The notes beneath the pieces are model-generated. The model saw only the letters and a list, made by a program, of their open reading frames with translations, was not told where the DNA came from and searched no databases. Below are positions 8,381 to 18,796 of a stretch of DNA of 64,000 nucleotides, piece by piece. The stretch spans positions 248,001 to 312,000 of the forward strand of contig CAWFLL010000004.1 of assembly GCA_963816785.1 (NCBI GenBank). The letters run 5' to 3'. The DNA is from VRUE01 sp963816785 (GTDB lineage Bacteria; Actinomycetota; Thermoleophilia; Solirubrobacterales; 70-9). Within the stretch, counting starts at the first letter, position 1; every line of letters starts with the position of its first letter. The translations under genes and the position numbers were made by a program.

Positions 8381-10789
8381 TCAAGCCGTGATCGCATGTG
8401 CGGTGTGACCGTGGTGGACGGCCGAGTGGAGCCCGTGCGCCTCCTCGGCCGATGGATGCGGATTGACGTCGAACACGACTCGCCGGATCTTCCCGGTGAA
8501 CGCGAAGGGCTTCCTGGTCTCGTAGCCCGGGTCGACAACGCCGCCGTTGTCGCGGCCGATGTCCATGCCCGCATACCCGGAGAAGCGGATCGGGACCGTG
8601 TGATCCATTCGGCCTTGCCGACCGGCCGATCGTCGATGAACAGCGTCACCTCGCCGCCGGTGGCCGGTTTCGCCGCGTCGGCGACGAACTCCATGCGCAC
8701 CGTCACCTCGCCTTCGGGCAGAGTCTCCTCGGCCTGCTGGCGAAACACGAAGACACCCATCATCGAGTAGGTATGCGTGAGCTTGCCTTCGTCGACGAAC
8801 AGCGAGAACCCGCCCAGGTGGTCGGCCTCGGCGACGATCACCCCCTCGGCGCCGTCCGACGGGATCACGAGCTCGGCGCTGATCGTGTAGGAGTGGTTGT
8901 AGATCCGCGGGATCATGCCGGAGAGGACGTTCTGGACATCGCCGCGAAACTCGAACTTGGCGATCTCCGGGAGCGGCGGGAACATGCCGAAGAACCCGGC
9001 AAGCGGGGCCATCAGCGGAAGCACGTTGTACCTCTCGGCCTCCTCCCAGAACAGCTCTTTTAGCTCCTGCACCTTCTCGGGGTGCTCGGCGGCGAGATCG
9101 TTCGCCTGGCTGAAGTCGTCGGGCAGGTAGTAGAGCTCGGTCGGATCGGCATCGGGGTCCCACTCCCCGGGGGCGTAGGGCTGGAGGGCCTCGGGCGTCA
9201 GACACCCACGGAATCCGCGCGGTCTTCATCGAAAGCCACCAGCCGTCCTTGTACATCGCCCGGTTGCCGATCGTCTCGAAGTACTGCTGGGTGTGGCGCT
9301 CGGGCGCGTCGGCGTCGGTGAGCGAGTCGGCGAACGTGAAGCCGTGCATCGGCTGCTGCTCGATCCCGTCGATGTGGGTCGGCATCGGGATCCCGGCGAT
9401 GTCGAGGATCGTCGGGCCGACGTCGATGACGTGGGTGAAGTGCGACCTCAGGGCGCCGTCTTCGGAGATCGTCTCGGGCCAGTGGACGACGAGCGGGTTG
9501 CGCGTGCCGCCAAGGTGGGAGCCCACCTGCTTTCCCCATTTGAACGGCGTGTTGCCCGCCCACGCCCAGGCAGCCGAGTAGTGGGGAGCCATCATCTGAT
9601 TTCCCCACGCCTCGATGCCGCCGTAGCGCTCGGAGAGCTGCAGCTGCATCTCGTCGGTGAGCGGGATGCCATTCTGCATCGTCAGCTCGTTGAAGGAGCC
9701 GGTGATCGTTCCCTCCATGCTGGCGCCGTTATCACCCCAGATCCAGAGCACGAGCGTGTTGTCCAGCTCGCCCAGCTCCTCGATCGCATCGAGCGTGCGG
9801 CCGACGTTGTGGTCGGCGTTCTCAGAGTAGCCGGCGTAGACCTCCATCTGGCGCGCGTAATACGCCTTGAGCTTGTCCGGGACGTCATCCCAGGCCGGGA
9901 AGGCGTCGTCGCGCGGCGTGAGCTCCGCGTCGGCGGGGATCACGCCGAGCTCCTTCTGCCTGGCAAACGTTTCCTCACGCAACCTGTCCCAGCCCTGGTC
10001 GAATTTTCCCTTGTACTTCGCGGCCCACTGCTCCGAGACGTGATGCGGGGCGTGGCTGCAGCCTGTGGAGAAGTAGGCGAAGAACGGCTTACTTGCGTCC
10101 TGGGCCCGGATCGCGTGCAGCCACTCGATCGTCTTGTTCGCCATGTCATCGGGCAGGTAGTAGGGGTTCTCCTCGTCGTAGAAGGCCTCGGGGGTGCCGA
10201 TGACCTTCTGGTTCTCGGCCAGGCAGGGGTCCCACTGTCCAGAGCCCCCGCCGAGGAACCCGTAGAAGTAGTCGAACCCCCAGCCGACGGGCCAGCGGTC
10301 AAACGGCCCGGCGGGGCCCTGCTGGCCATCCGGGGTCAGATGCCACTTGCCAAACGCCGCGGTGCTGTACCCGTTGTCGCGGAGGATCCGCGGCAACGGG
10401 ACGCAGTCGTCGGGAACGAACGCCGTGTAGCCGGCGAACCCGGTCGAGAACTCGCCGACCGAACCGAAACCGACCGTGTGGCTGTTGCGACCGGTCAGCA
10501 GGGCGGCCCGGGTCGGCGAGCAGAGGGCGGCGACGTGGAATCGGTTGTAGCGCAGCCCCTCCTGGGCGATCCGCGAGTAGTTCGGCGTATTGATCGGTCC
10601 GCCAAAGGTTGCGGGATTGCCGAACCCGGCATCGTCGATCAGCACCAGAAGAATGTTGGGTGCGCCGTCGGGCGCATCGACGTGGCCGATCGCCTCCCAG
10701 TCCGGCTGGGAGCCGTCAAGCGTCCGGTTCGCCACGCCGGCGAACGGCTGCCTGCGGATTGGAAGCTTGCTGCGGTCGGGCTGGCTCAT
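8381..10789 (-). CDS. Arylsulfatase (Cys-type), two frame breaks
   Basis: About 800 residues in three frame segments. The first (10789 to about 9200) has the metal residues in NILLVLIDDAGFG and the formylglycine site LCSPTRAALLTGR with the modified Cys at about residue 90, then AAFGKWHL and DNGASMEGT. The frame shifts near 9200 and again near 8610; the joined C-terminus includes LYYLPDDFSQANDLAAEHPE and a concanavalin-like tail ending HTAHAITA. The order and length fit AtsA-type arylsulfatases that hydrolyse sulfate esters. The ATG at 10789 follows AGGAGGTCAGAAG; an upstream in-frame Met at 10885 lacks such a site. The FGE at 6859-7824 is the likely activator. Confidence 0.92.
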   Translation of the reverse strand: MSQPDRSKLPIRRQPFAGVANRTLDGSQPDWEAIGHVDAPDGAPNILLVLIDDAGFGNPATFGGPINTPNYSRIAQEGLRYNRFHVAALCSPTRAALLTGRNSHTVGFGSVGEFSTGFAGYTAFVPDDCVPLPRILRDNGYSTAAFGKWHLTPDGQQGPAGPFDRWPVGWGFDYFYGFLGGGSGQWDPCLAENQKVIGTPEAFYDEENPYYLPDDMANKTIEWLHAIRAQDASKPFFAYFSTGCSHAPHHVSEQWAAKYKGKFDQGWDRLREETFARQKELGVIPADAELTPRDDAFPAWDDVPDKLKAYYARQMEVYAGYSENADHNVGRTLDAIEELGELDNTLVLWIWGDNGASMEGTITGSFNELTMQNGIPLTDEMQLQLSERYGGIEAWGNQMMAPHYSAAWAWAGNTPFKWGKQVGSHLGGTRNPLVVHWPETISEDGALRSHFTHVIDVGPTILDIAGIPMPTHIDGIEQQPMHGFTFADSLTDADAPERHTQQYFETIGNRAMYKDGWWLSMKTARIPWVSDARGPPALRPRGVGPRCRSDRALLPARRLQPGERSRRRAPREGAGAKRAVLGGGREVQRASADGPACRVLRHVPAAPGDRQVRVSRRCPERPLRHDPADLQPLLHDQRRARDPVGRRRGGDRRRGRPPGRVLAVRRRRQAHAYLLDDGCLRVSPAGRGDSARRRGDGAHGVRRRRGETGHRRRGDAVHRRSAGRQGRMDHTVPIRFSGYAGMDIGRDNGGVVDPGYETRKPFAFTGKIRRVVFDVNPHPSAEEAHGLHSAVHHGHTAHAITA

Positions 10790-11030
10790 CTTCTGACCTC
10801 CTGATTCCAGGAACGTTTGCGGACCCAGCGTGCAGCACAGCCGTGTGGCCGGGATGCGGACTGCCCCGGATTCGACCATTCGCATCCCTGGTCCGCATCA
10901 TCCGATGGGGGTGAAATGAAACCGACGACACGAGCCTTCCGCCCGCTGCTCAGGCCGCAAGCGACGTTTCCTCGACTGGCTTCCGGCGCTCGGTGTCGAT
11001 GGCGAGCGAGACCGGCGCGGACTGAGGAGG

Positions 11031-11387
11031 TCAGCCGAGGAGGATCAGGACGACCGTCAACAGGCCGAGCGCCACTCCGCCAGCCGCCAACGCAGTGTGT
11101 GCATAGCGCGGTGTCTCGGGAAAACGCCCGTCGTCCAGGGCCCGCTCCATCGAGCTACGACGGCGGCTGCCGTAGGCGATCACGGCGACACCGTAGATGG
11201 CAAACATGGCTCCGGCGAGGTCATATGGCCACTGTGCCAGGCCGCGATCAAGCCCCGGAATGACCCGACCGACGGCCAGCGCCACCGCCAGGGCTGTCAA
11301 GCCGGTTCGCCACCAGGCCAGCTCGGTACGCTCACTCGCAAGGCGCGTGCGTCGTGTGGCATCAACTGATTCGTTGCTAGGAGCCAT
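11031..11387 (-). CDS. DUF202 membrane protein
   Basis: About 118 residues with the DUF202/YidH signature TRLASERTELAWWRTGLTAL and three membrane helices. The ATG at 11387 gives the usual family length; an upstream Met at 11423 is possible. Function unknown. It ends about 240 bases before the sulfatase start; that gap holds no convincing gene. It is the last gene before the intact tRNA-Glu. Confidence 0.8.
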   Translation of the reverse strand: MAPSNESVDATRRTRLASERTELAWWRTGLTALAVALAVGRVIPGLDRGLAQWPYDLAGAMFAIYGVAVIAYGSRRRSSMERALDDGRFPETPRYAHTALAAGGVALGLLTVVLILLG

Positions 11388-11452
11388 GCGCTCGAGGCCT
11401 TGCTTCGACCCGGCGCCGGGCATTCCTGGCCCGTCTTGACCGGAACCCTGAG

Positions 11453-11525
11453 TACCGCTACGGGGATTCGAACCCCGGTTTCCGGACTGAGAATCCGGCG
11501 TCCTAGTCCCCTAGACGATAGCGGC
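11453..11525 (-). tRNA. tRNA-Glu (anticodon CTC)
   Basis: Complete 73-base cloverleaf: acceptor GCCGCTA pairs with TAGCGGT (last pair G-T), anticodon stem CCGGA/TCCGG around loop TTCTCAG (anticodon CTC), T stem GGGG/CCCC with loop TTCGAAT, discriminator A. CCA is not encoded. Its 3' 42 bases recur at 904-945. Confidence 0.95.
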
Positions 11526-11618
11526 GAGGGGGCACGATTCTAGCGAGCGCCGATGGCGAACAACCGGCCGGCGACGGCCGGGGCTGGCGGCCCGGACACG
11601 GTAGATTGCCTGCTCCGC

Positions 11619-11702
11619 GCGGCTGTGGCGGAACTGGTAGACGCGCACGGTTCAGGTCCGTGTGGAGGCAACTCCGTGGAGGTTCGACTCCTCTCAGCCG
11701 CA
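11619..11702 (+). tRNA. tRNA-Leu (anticodon CAG)
   Basis: Complete 84-base class II cloverleaf: acceptor GCGGCTG/CAGCCGC, anticodon stem CACGG/CCGTG with loop TTCAGGT (CAG), a long variable arm TGGAGGCAACTCCG, T loop TTCGACT, discriminator A. Divergent from tRNA-Glu. Confidence 0.95.
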
Positions 11703-11721
11703 TCGCCGAGGTGGTCCCATT

Positions 11722-11758
11722 CATCAGGTTGACCATCAAATGGATGGTGAACTTGATG
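11722..11758. terminator. Inverted repeat downstream of tRNA-Leu
   Basis: Arms 11722-11737 and 11743-11758 pair at 14 of 16 positions around a five-base loop. It lies 20 bases after tRNA-Leu and 18 bases from the end of the convergent hydrolase gene, so it may end transcription from both sides. No clear T-run. Confidence 0.45.
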
Positions 11759-11775
11759 GGATTCCGGCAGGTGAC

Positions 11776-12717
11776 TCAGGCTGGTTGGATCTGGGCGGCG
11801 GGTCCTGCGCTCTCGGGCCTTGGTTGGTCCCACGCCCGGCCGACGGTCGCGGTGATCTCCTCGACGAAATCGGGCCAGAGGTCGCGCGGAAGGTCGTGCC
11901 CCATGCCCTCGATCATCCGCAGGCGCGCGCCTGGTATCGCCCTCGCCGTGGCGCGGCCGGCGGCCGCCCTGACGAGGCGGTCCGCGGTCCCGTGGATCAC
12001 CGTCGTCGGCAGGTCGAGCCGGCGCAGGGCGGGTGCGCGATCGCCCGAGGCTGTGACGGCGTACATCTGGCGCAGGATCCCGGCCGGATTGTGGGAGCGG
12101 TCATACATCCGCCCCGCCATCTCACTGAGGCGCTCCGGGTCCCGCCGGAAGCCAGGCGAGCCGACGATCTCGAAAGTCCTGTTCACGCGCTCGACGTATG
12201 CCTCGCGGCTCCTCGGGAAGTCGGCCAGCAGCACCCCGAAGGCCCTCCAGTGGGGCCAGCCGAGCCACCGGTTGCCGGTCCCGGACATCATCGAGACCAG
12301 CGAGCGGACGCGCTCGGGGCGCTCGATCGCCATCGTCTGGGCGATCATCCCGCCCATCGAGGCGCCGACGACGTGGGCCGCGTCGACACCCAGGTGGTCC
12401 ATCAGACCGAACGCGTCATCGGCCATGTCGGTCAGCAGGTACGGGGCCCGGTCGCGGCGACCGCGCATCATGTCGAGCCGGCTGGGCATCCCCGCCGCGT
12501 CGATCATCGTCGAGTGGCCGATGTCGCGGTTGTCGAAGCGGATCACCCGGAATCCACGCTCGGCGAGCATCGCGCACAGCTGCTCGTCCCAGGCGAGCAT
12601 CTGCGTCCCCAGGCCCATGATCAGCAGCAGCGGCTCGCCCCCAGGGTCGCCGGCCTCCTGGTAGGCGATCTCGATTCCGTTGGCTGGCGCCAGACGCTCC
12701 TCGCGGAGAGCTGTCAT
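11776..12717 (-). CDS. Alpha/beta-fold hydrolase
   Basis: About 313 residues from the ATG at 12717. It has the oxyanion region (EPLLLIMGLGTQMLAWDEQL), the nucleophile elbow GASMGG at about residue 118, an acid residue in TTVIHGTADRLV and the catalytic His in EGMGHDLP. The sequence pattern (FDNRDIGHSTMIDAAG) is that of the TAP-like/lipase EstA-type actinobacterial esterases. Substrate unknown. An upstream Met at 12765 is less likely. Confidence 0.88.
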   Translation of the reverse strand: MTALREERLAPANGIEIAYQEAGDPGGEPLLLIMGLGTQMLAWDEQLCAMLAERGFRVIRFDNRDIGHSTMIDAAGMPSRLDMMRGRRDRAPYLLTDMADDAFGLMDHLGVDAAHVVGASMGGMIAQTMAIERPERVRSLVSMMSGTGNRWLGWPHWRAFGVLLADFPRSREAYVERVNRTFEIVGSPGFRRDPERLSEMAGRMYDRSHNPAGILRQMYAVTASGDRAPALRRLDLPTTVIHGTADRLVRAAAGRATARAIPGARLRMIEGMGHDLPRDLWPDFVEEITATVGRAWDQPRPESAGPAAQIQPA

Positions 12718-12787
12718 CGAACGATGGTAACGGCCCACCTCCTCACCGCCCCGGGCCGCAGGCACAGCCAGCGGCTAGGTTGCCTCG

Positions 12788-13908
12788 GTGCGCACGGCGA
12801 TCGTCTCCGACCTGCACCTGGGCAGCGCTTTCGGCGAGGACCTTGCGCGCGATGCGGGCATCAGACGGCTGCTGCTGGAGGAGATCGCCGCCGCCGACCG
12901 CCTCGTCCTGCTCGGCGACGTCCTCGAGCTGCGCGAAAAGCCGCTCGCCGTGACGCTGGAGAACGCCAGGCCGTTCTTCGAGGAGGTGGGTACCGCGATG
13001 GCGGGTCGGCAGGTCGTGCTCGTGCCGGGCAATCACGACCACCGGCTGGCCGAGCCGCTGCTCGAGGAGCTGGCACTGGCCGGCCGGCCGCTCGAGCTCG
13101 AGCAACACGCGCCCCCATTGGCGGAGGCCGCCGGGACTGATCGCCGGCTGGCTCGGGGACGCCGAGCTCGACCTCGCCTACCCGGGGATCTGGCTGCGGG
13201 AGGACGTCTACGCGACCCATGGCCACTACATGGACTGCCACATGAGCCTGCCGCGCCTCGAGTGCATCGCGGCGGCGGCCGTGATGCGCATCTTCGGGCC
13301 GCCCCCGCCCTCCGCCTCGCCCTTCGACTACGAGCGGGTGCTGCGACCCGGTCTACGGCTTCTCCTTCTCGCTGGCCCAGTCGGAACTGGCGCAGCGGGC
13401 GACCCGGCCCTCGGAGCGTGCCTGGCGGACGATCTCGAGCCCCAACCGGGCGCGGGGGCGGGCCCGCCGCGCCCTGCTGCGGGCCGCGATCGGGGCCGGC
13501 GTCCCCGCGACCGTGTGGGGGATCAACCGCCTGCTGGGAGCCGAATTCGACCCCGTCCTCTCCCCGGCCGCGATCGCCGCCAGCGGCATCGATGCCGCGA
13601 CCGAGCTCGGCAAGCGGCTCGGCCTGGGCGCCGAGCACCTGATCACCGGTCACACCCATCGCGGCGGCCCCGGAGAGGGCGAGGCGGAGTGGCTGCTACC
13701 GGGCGGCGGCCGCCTCCACAACACCGGCAGCTGGGTCTTCGCCTCCGCCTTCCACCACCCCGGGACCCCTCCGGGCCCCTACTGGCCCGGCACCGTGACC
13801 TGGGTCGAGGACGGCGAGGCGCCGCGCCGCGTTCGCCTCCTGGCCGAGCGGTCCCGCGACGAGCTGGCGGCGGTCGTGCGGCGGCAGCGCTCGCGTCGAG
13901 AGGTCTAG
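12788..13908 (+). CDS. Metallophosphoesterase, two frame breaks
   Basis: Calcineurin-like metal motifs appear in order over three frames: SDLHLG, LLGDVLE and VPGNHDHR in the first (12788 to about 13120), ATHGHYMD in the second (about 13130-13345), and ITGHTHRG in the third (to 13908). Joined, they give about 373 residues with all five metal-binding blocks, so the enzyme is likely intact in the cell and the breaks are likely indel errors. It starts with GTG. Family members cleave phosphomonoesters or phosphodiesters; substrate unknown. Its stop is only four bases from that of the next gene. Confidence 0.88.
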
Positions 13909-13912
13909 GCGC

Positions 13913-14790
13913 TCAGAGCCACTCGGCGATGATCGCGCCGATCTCGGCCCCGGCGTCCTCCTGCAGGTAGTGGCCGGCGTTCTCGATCTTTCTCGGCGCC
14001 GGGAAGTTGAGCCGGGTCGGAGACCTGTTCGCCGACCGAGAAGGGGAGGGCGGGATCGGAGTCGGCCCACAGCACAAGGGCCGGCCTGTCGTCCTCTCGC
14101 AGAGCGTTAGCGACCCGTTTGCCCTCCTCCGCGCCCGGCGCATCTGGCTCGGTCGGCAGGATCAGCGGGAAGGCCCGGGCTCCGGCCTTCGACTCCGGGT
14201 TCGGGAACGGGGCCTCGTAGGCGGCGATCACATCGTCGCCGGGGTCACTCCCACAGCCGGCTCGGACCAGGAACCCGACCGGCAGGTCCTCGTTGCGCCG
14301 CACGAACTCGCGGAATTTGAGCCAGTTGTCGCTCATCCGCTGCTGGCCGGTGAATGGGCCGGTATCCATGATCACCAGCCGCGAGAAGCGCTCCGGGTGC
14401 TCGACCGCCAGCCGCAGCCCGATCGGACCGCCCCAGTCGTGGACGACCGCGGTCGCGTCGCGAATGTCGAGCTCCTCGAGCAGCGCCGCCATCAGCTCGA
14501 CATGGCGGTCGTAGGTGTACCAGGAGAGGTCGGTGGGCTTGTCGGAGCGCCCGAAGCCGGCGTAGTCGGGGGCGATGCAGCGGATATCCCGCGTCGCGGA
14601 CCGGCGGGATCACCTTGCGCCAGAGGAACGACCAGGTCGGCTCGCCGTGGAAGAAGACGACCGGCTCCCCCTCTCCCTCGTCGATGTAGGCGAGCCGGAG
14701 TCCGTCGACCTCGTGGTAGCCGGACTCGAACGGGAAGTCGGGCAGCCCCTGTAACCGCTCGTCCGGGGTCCTCACGACATCCACGCTCAT
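13913..14790 (-). CDS. Haloalkane dehalogenase-like alpha/beta hydrolase, two frame breaks
   Basis: The N-terminal frame (14790 to about 14590) has VVFFHGEPTWSFLWRKVIPP, the oxyanion/halide region of haloalkane dehalogenases. The second frame has the nucleophile Asp in VVHDWGGPIGLRL and the acid region LWADSDPALPF; the third, after a break near 14010, has the catalytic His in ENAGHYLQED. Together about 292 residues, normal for the family. Asp rather than Ser as nucleophile supports C-halogen or C-O bond hydrolysis, but related proteins of this type often act on other substrates. ATG at 14790. Confidence 0.88.
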
Positions 14791-14857
14791 CGCTTCTCCT
14801 GGGTCGGATCGATGGGTCGCGGCGAGTCTAATTCCCGCAATGCCGATCCAATTTTAC

Positions 14858-14941
14858 GACTTTTCCAATCAACAATGTGCTACCTTGCCGCGCTCCGCTT
14901 TTAGGACTAAGTCAGTCAAAATAGAAAGGAACATCCTCTTT
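14858..14941 (+). promoter_or_regulatory. AT-rich leader upstream of the sulfate operon
   Basis: An AT-rich stretch in GC-rich DNA directly before cysP. It contains GGACTAAGTCAGTC (about 14902-14915), the reverse of which (GACTGACTTAGTCC) shares GACTTAGT with 20477-20484 upstream of a small gene. This could be a promoter or operator responding to sulfur supply; that is inference from position only. Confidence 0.35.
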
Positions 14942-15985
14942 ATGCGGAACGCTCGCAACGTAACCCGGCGGCGCAGCGTGAACGTCGGCCTGCTGGTCGC
15001 ACTGTTCACGCTGGTGGCGGCAATCGTGGTAGCAGGCTGCGGAGGTAGCGATGACGACACCGCCTCCGGCTCCTCCGGCGGCGGCAAAATCGACATCGTC
15101 GCGTACTCCACCCCTGAGGCCGTCTACACCGACGCCCTCGAGCCCGGCTTCGAGAGCACGTCTGCCGGTGAGGGTGTCAGCTTCTCTGGCTCCTTCGGCG
15201 CCTCCGGCGACCAACGTCGCGCGGTCGAAGCCGGCCAGCCGGCATCGCTCGTCCACTTCGCGCAGGGCGGCGACATGATCGCCCTCGTCGAATCCGGCCA
15301 CGTCGCGCCCGACTGGAACAAGAACCAGTACAAGGGCATCGGCGAGGAGTCGGTCGTCGTGCTGGCGGTCCGCAAAGGCAACCCCGAGGGCATCAAATCC
15401 TTCGACGACCTGCTGACCAAGGACGTCGACGTGATCACCCCCAACCCGCTCAGCTCCGGCGGGGCCCGTTGGAACATCATGGCGCTCTACGGCGCGCAGC
15501 TGCACGAGGGCAAATCCGAAAAAGAGGCCCTCGCGGCGGTCAAGACCGTGCTCGAGAAGACGATCGTCCAGCCGGGCAGCGCCCGTGACGCGCTCGCCGC
15601 CTTCACCCAGGGCGAGGGAGATGTCCTCCTCGCCTATGAGAACGAGGCGATCAAAGCCCAGGAGGAGGGCGAGGACGTCGAGTACGTGGTCCCGCCGTCG
15701 ACGATCCGGATCGAGACCCCGATCGCCGTCACCAAAGGCGCGCCGGAGTCCGCCCAGGCGTTCCTCGACTACATCTGGTCGGACGAGGGACAGGAACTAT
15801 GGGCGGAGAACGGCTACCGCCCGGTAAACCAGGCGCTGCTCGACGAGAAGAAGTTCCCGATCCCGGCGGACCTCTTCAACATCGCTGAGTTCGGTGGCTG
15901 GGAGCAGGTGACAGGCGAGTTCTTCGACGAGGAAACCGGCAAGGTCGCCGCGATCGAGAAGGAACTCGGAGTCCCCACCGAGTAG
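14942..15985 (+). CDS. cysP: Sulfate ABC transporter substrate-binding lipoprotein
   Basis: Signal peptide with lipobox LVAAIVVAGC, then a Ser/Gly linker and a type II periplasmic binding domain (DIVAYSTPEAVYTDALEPGF, ITPNPLSSGGARWNIMALYG, VLLAYENEAI). These motifs are those of the sulfate/thiosulfate binding proteins Sbp/CysP. The ATG at 14942 follows AAAGGA and gives a normal signal peptide; an earlier in-frame Met at 14840 would add a non-coding-like leader. First gene of cysP-T-W-A, with three to four base gaps or overlaps, so one transcript. Confidence 0.93.
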   Translation: MRNARNVTRRRSVNVGLLVALFTLVAAIVVAGCGGSDDDTASGSSGGGKIDIVAYSTPEAVYTDALEPGFESTSAGEGVSFSGSFGASGDQRRAVEAGQPASLVHFAQGGDMIALVESGHVAPDWNKNQYKGIGEESVVVLAVRKGNPEGIKSFDDLLTKDVDVITPNPLSSGGARWNIMALYGAQLHEGKSEKEALAAVKTVLEKTIVQPGSARDALAAFTQGEGDVLLAYENEAIKAQEEGEDVEYVVPPSTIRIETPIAVTKGAPESAQAFLDYIWSDEGQELWAENGYRPVNQALLDEKKFPIPADLFNIAEFGGWEQVTGEFFDEETGKVAAIEKELGVPTE

Positions 15986-15988
15986 CGG

Positions 15989-16894
15989 ATGGAGGCACAC
16001 GCAGCAACCGGCACACCGCCCAGGGCAGGAGTTCGCCTGCCCTGGGCCGGTGCCGCCCTCGGCCGCGGGCTGGTCGTTCTCTATCTGAGCCTGATGGTCC
16101 TGCTGCCCCTGGCGGCCGTCGTCGTCGAGTCGACCGACAACGGCCTCGGCGCCTTCTGGGACGCGGTCACCGGCCCGCAGTCGATCGCGGCGCTGAAACT
16201 GACCGTGATCTCTTCGCTGATCGTCGTCGCGATCAACGCCGTCTTCGGGACGATCATCGCCTGGGTGCTGGTCCGCGACGAGTTCCGGGGCAAGGCGGCG
16301 GTCAACGCGATCATCGACCTGCCTTTCGCACTGCCGACGATCGTCGCCGGCCTGACGCTGCTGACCCTCTACGGCAGCGAGAGCCCGGTCGGGATCAACA
16401 TCGCCTTCACCAAGATCGCCGTGGTCCTGGCGCTGCTCTTCGTCACCCTTCCTTTCGTGGTGCGCGCCGTTCAGCCCCTGCTGATCGAGCTCGATCGCGA
16501 TATGGAGCAGGCTGCGACCTCGCTCGGGGCCGGCGGCTTCACCGTCTTCCGCCGCATCATCTTCCCCAATCTCCTCCCCGGCCTGACGGCGGGCGTCGCC
16601 CTCGCCTTCGCGCGGGCGCTCGGCGAGTTCGGCTCGCTGGTCCTGATCTCGGGGAACATCCCCTTCAAGACGGAGGTCTCCTCGGTCTTCATCCGCAGCC
16701 AGATCGAGTCGGGAAACCTCCCCGGGGCGGCCGCCGTCTCGGTCGTGCTGCTCGTCGTCTCGCTGCTGCTGCTGGCCGGGGTCACCGCCGCCGAGCGCTG
16801 GGGCCGCCGCCACGAACGCGGCGACAGCGGCAAGGGGCAATCGACCATCTCGCGGCTTATCAGCCGCTCGCAGATGGGGGGCTCCGGCACGTGA
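15989..16894 (+). CDS. cysT: Sulfate ABC transporter permease CysT
   Basis: About 301 residues with six membrane helices. The EAA-type cytoplasmic loop reads EQAATSLGAGGFTVFRRIIF, and DLPFALPTIVAGLTLLTLYG is typical of CysT/CysU. It starts three bases after cysP and its end overlaps the start of cysW by four bases. It forms the channel with CysW for sulfate or thiosulfate import. Confidence 0.93.
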   Translation: MEAHAATGTPPRAGVRLPWAGAALGRGLVVLYLSLMVLLPLAAVVVESTDNGLGAFWDAVTGPQSIAALKLTVISSLIVVAINAVFGTIIAWVLVRDEFRGKAAVNAIIDLPFALPTIVAGLTLLTLYGSESPVGINIAFTKIAVVLALLFVTLPFVVRAVQPLLIELDRDMEQAATSLGAGGFTVFRRIIFPNLLPGLTAGVALAFARALGEFGSLVLISGNIPFKTEVSSVFIRSQIESGNLPGAAAVSVVLLVVSLLLLAGVTAAERWGRRHERGDSGKGQSTISRLISRSQMGGSGT

Positions 16895-17697
16895 CGGGCA
16901 ACAGCAAGACCAGCCGCCTCAGCTTGCGCGCGCTCGCCCTGGGCTACCTCGGCGTGCTGCTGATCGCCCCCGTCGGGATGATCTTCTACAAGACCTTCGA
17001 GGACGGAATCGGGCCGCCGCTGGAAGCGATCACCTCGCCCGAGGGCCTGCACGCGCTGCAGCTGACCCTGCTGATGGTCGCGGTGGCGGTTCCCCTCAAC
17101 ACGATCTTCGGCGTCCTCTGCGCCGCTGCTTCTGGTCCGCTACCGCTGGAACGGCAACGCGGTGCTGGACGCGATCATCAACCTCCCGTTCGCGATCTCA
17201 CCGGTCGTCGTCGGGCTGGCGTTGTTCCTGCTCTACGGCACCGACGGCTGGTTCGGCCCGGCACTCGCCGAAATGGGCTTCAAGGTCCTCTTCTCGACGC
17301 CGGGGATGATCCTCGCCAGCATCTTCGTCTCGCTCCCCTTCGTCGTCCGTGAGACGGTGCCGGTTCTGCAGGAGATCGGCACCGAGCAGGAGCAGGCAGC
17401 TTCGACGCTCGGCGCCAACGCCTGGCAGACGTTCTGGCGGGTCACCCTGCCGGCGATCCGGTGGGGGGTTGCCTATGGAGTCGTCCTGACCACGGCTCGC
17501 GTCCTCGGTGAGTTCGGCGCCGTCTCGGTCGTCTCCGGCGAGATCTCCGGTCAGACCGAAACCCTTCCCCTGTTCGTTTCCCAGCAGTTCGAGCAGTTCA
17601 ACCTGGCCGGGGCCTACGGCGCCTCGATCCTGCTCGCGCTGCTCGCCCTTTCAACCCTGTTGCTCATGAACCTCCTGAAAAGAAAGGAGGGTGCCTG

Positions 17698-17698
<1 letters not shown>
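16891..17698 (+). CDS. cysW: Sulfate ABC transporter permease CysW, one frame break
   Basis: Starts at GTG 16891. The first frame (to about 17130) gives the first two helices (YLGVLLIAPVGMIFYKTFED); the second frame continues with LLVRYRWNGNAVLDAIINLP, the EAA loop EQAASTLGANAWQTFWRVTL and the CysW motif GEFGAVSVVSGEISGQTETL. About 270 residues in total, normal length. The single break near 17130 lies in a stretch of mixed C and G and is probably an indel error. Its last base overlaps the cysA start (TGATG). Confidence 0.92.
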
Positions 17699-18738
<1,040 letters not shown>

Positions 18739-18747
18739 AGGGGCGAC

Positions 18748-18786
18748 GGGGTGGGGCGCCCTTTTTGCCGGGTGGCGCCCCGCCCC
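18748..18786. terminator. GC-rich hairpin between convergent genes
   Basis: Arms 18748-18760 and 18774-18786 (13 bases, one mismatch) around a loop containing TTTTT. It sits in the 58-base gap between the ends of cysA and the PhoD-type gene and probably acts in both directions. Confidence 0.65.
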
Positions 18787-18796
18787 ATCTCGCCGC

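Noticed and set aside
9293..10804. 503-codon plus-strand frame opposite the sulfatase
   Set aside because: Shadow of the sulfatase gene; the minus strand has the CSPTR site and metal residues.
10790..11030. Possible peptide from ATG 10916 after GATGGGGGTGAA
   Set aside because: The reading is Arg/Pro-rich with no domain and lies in the leader of the sulfatase gene.
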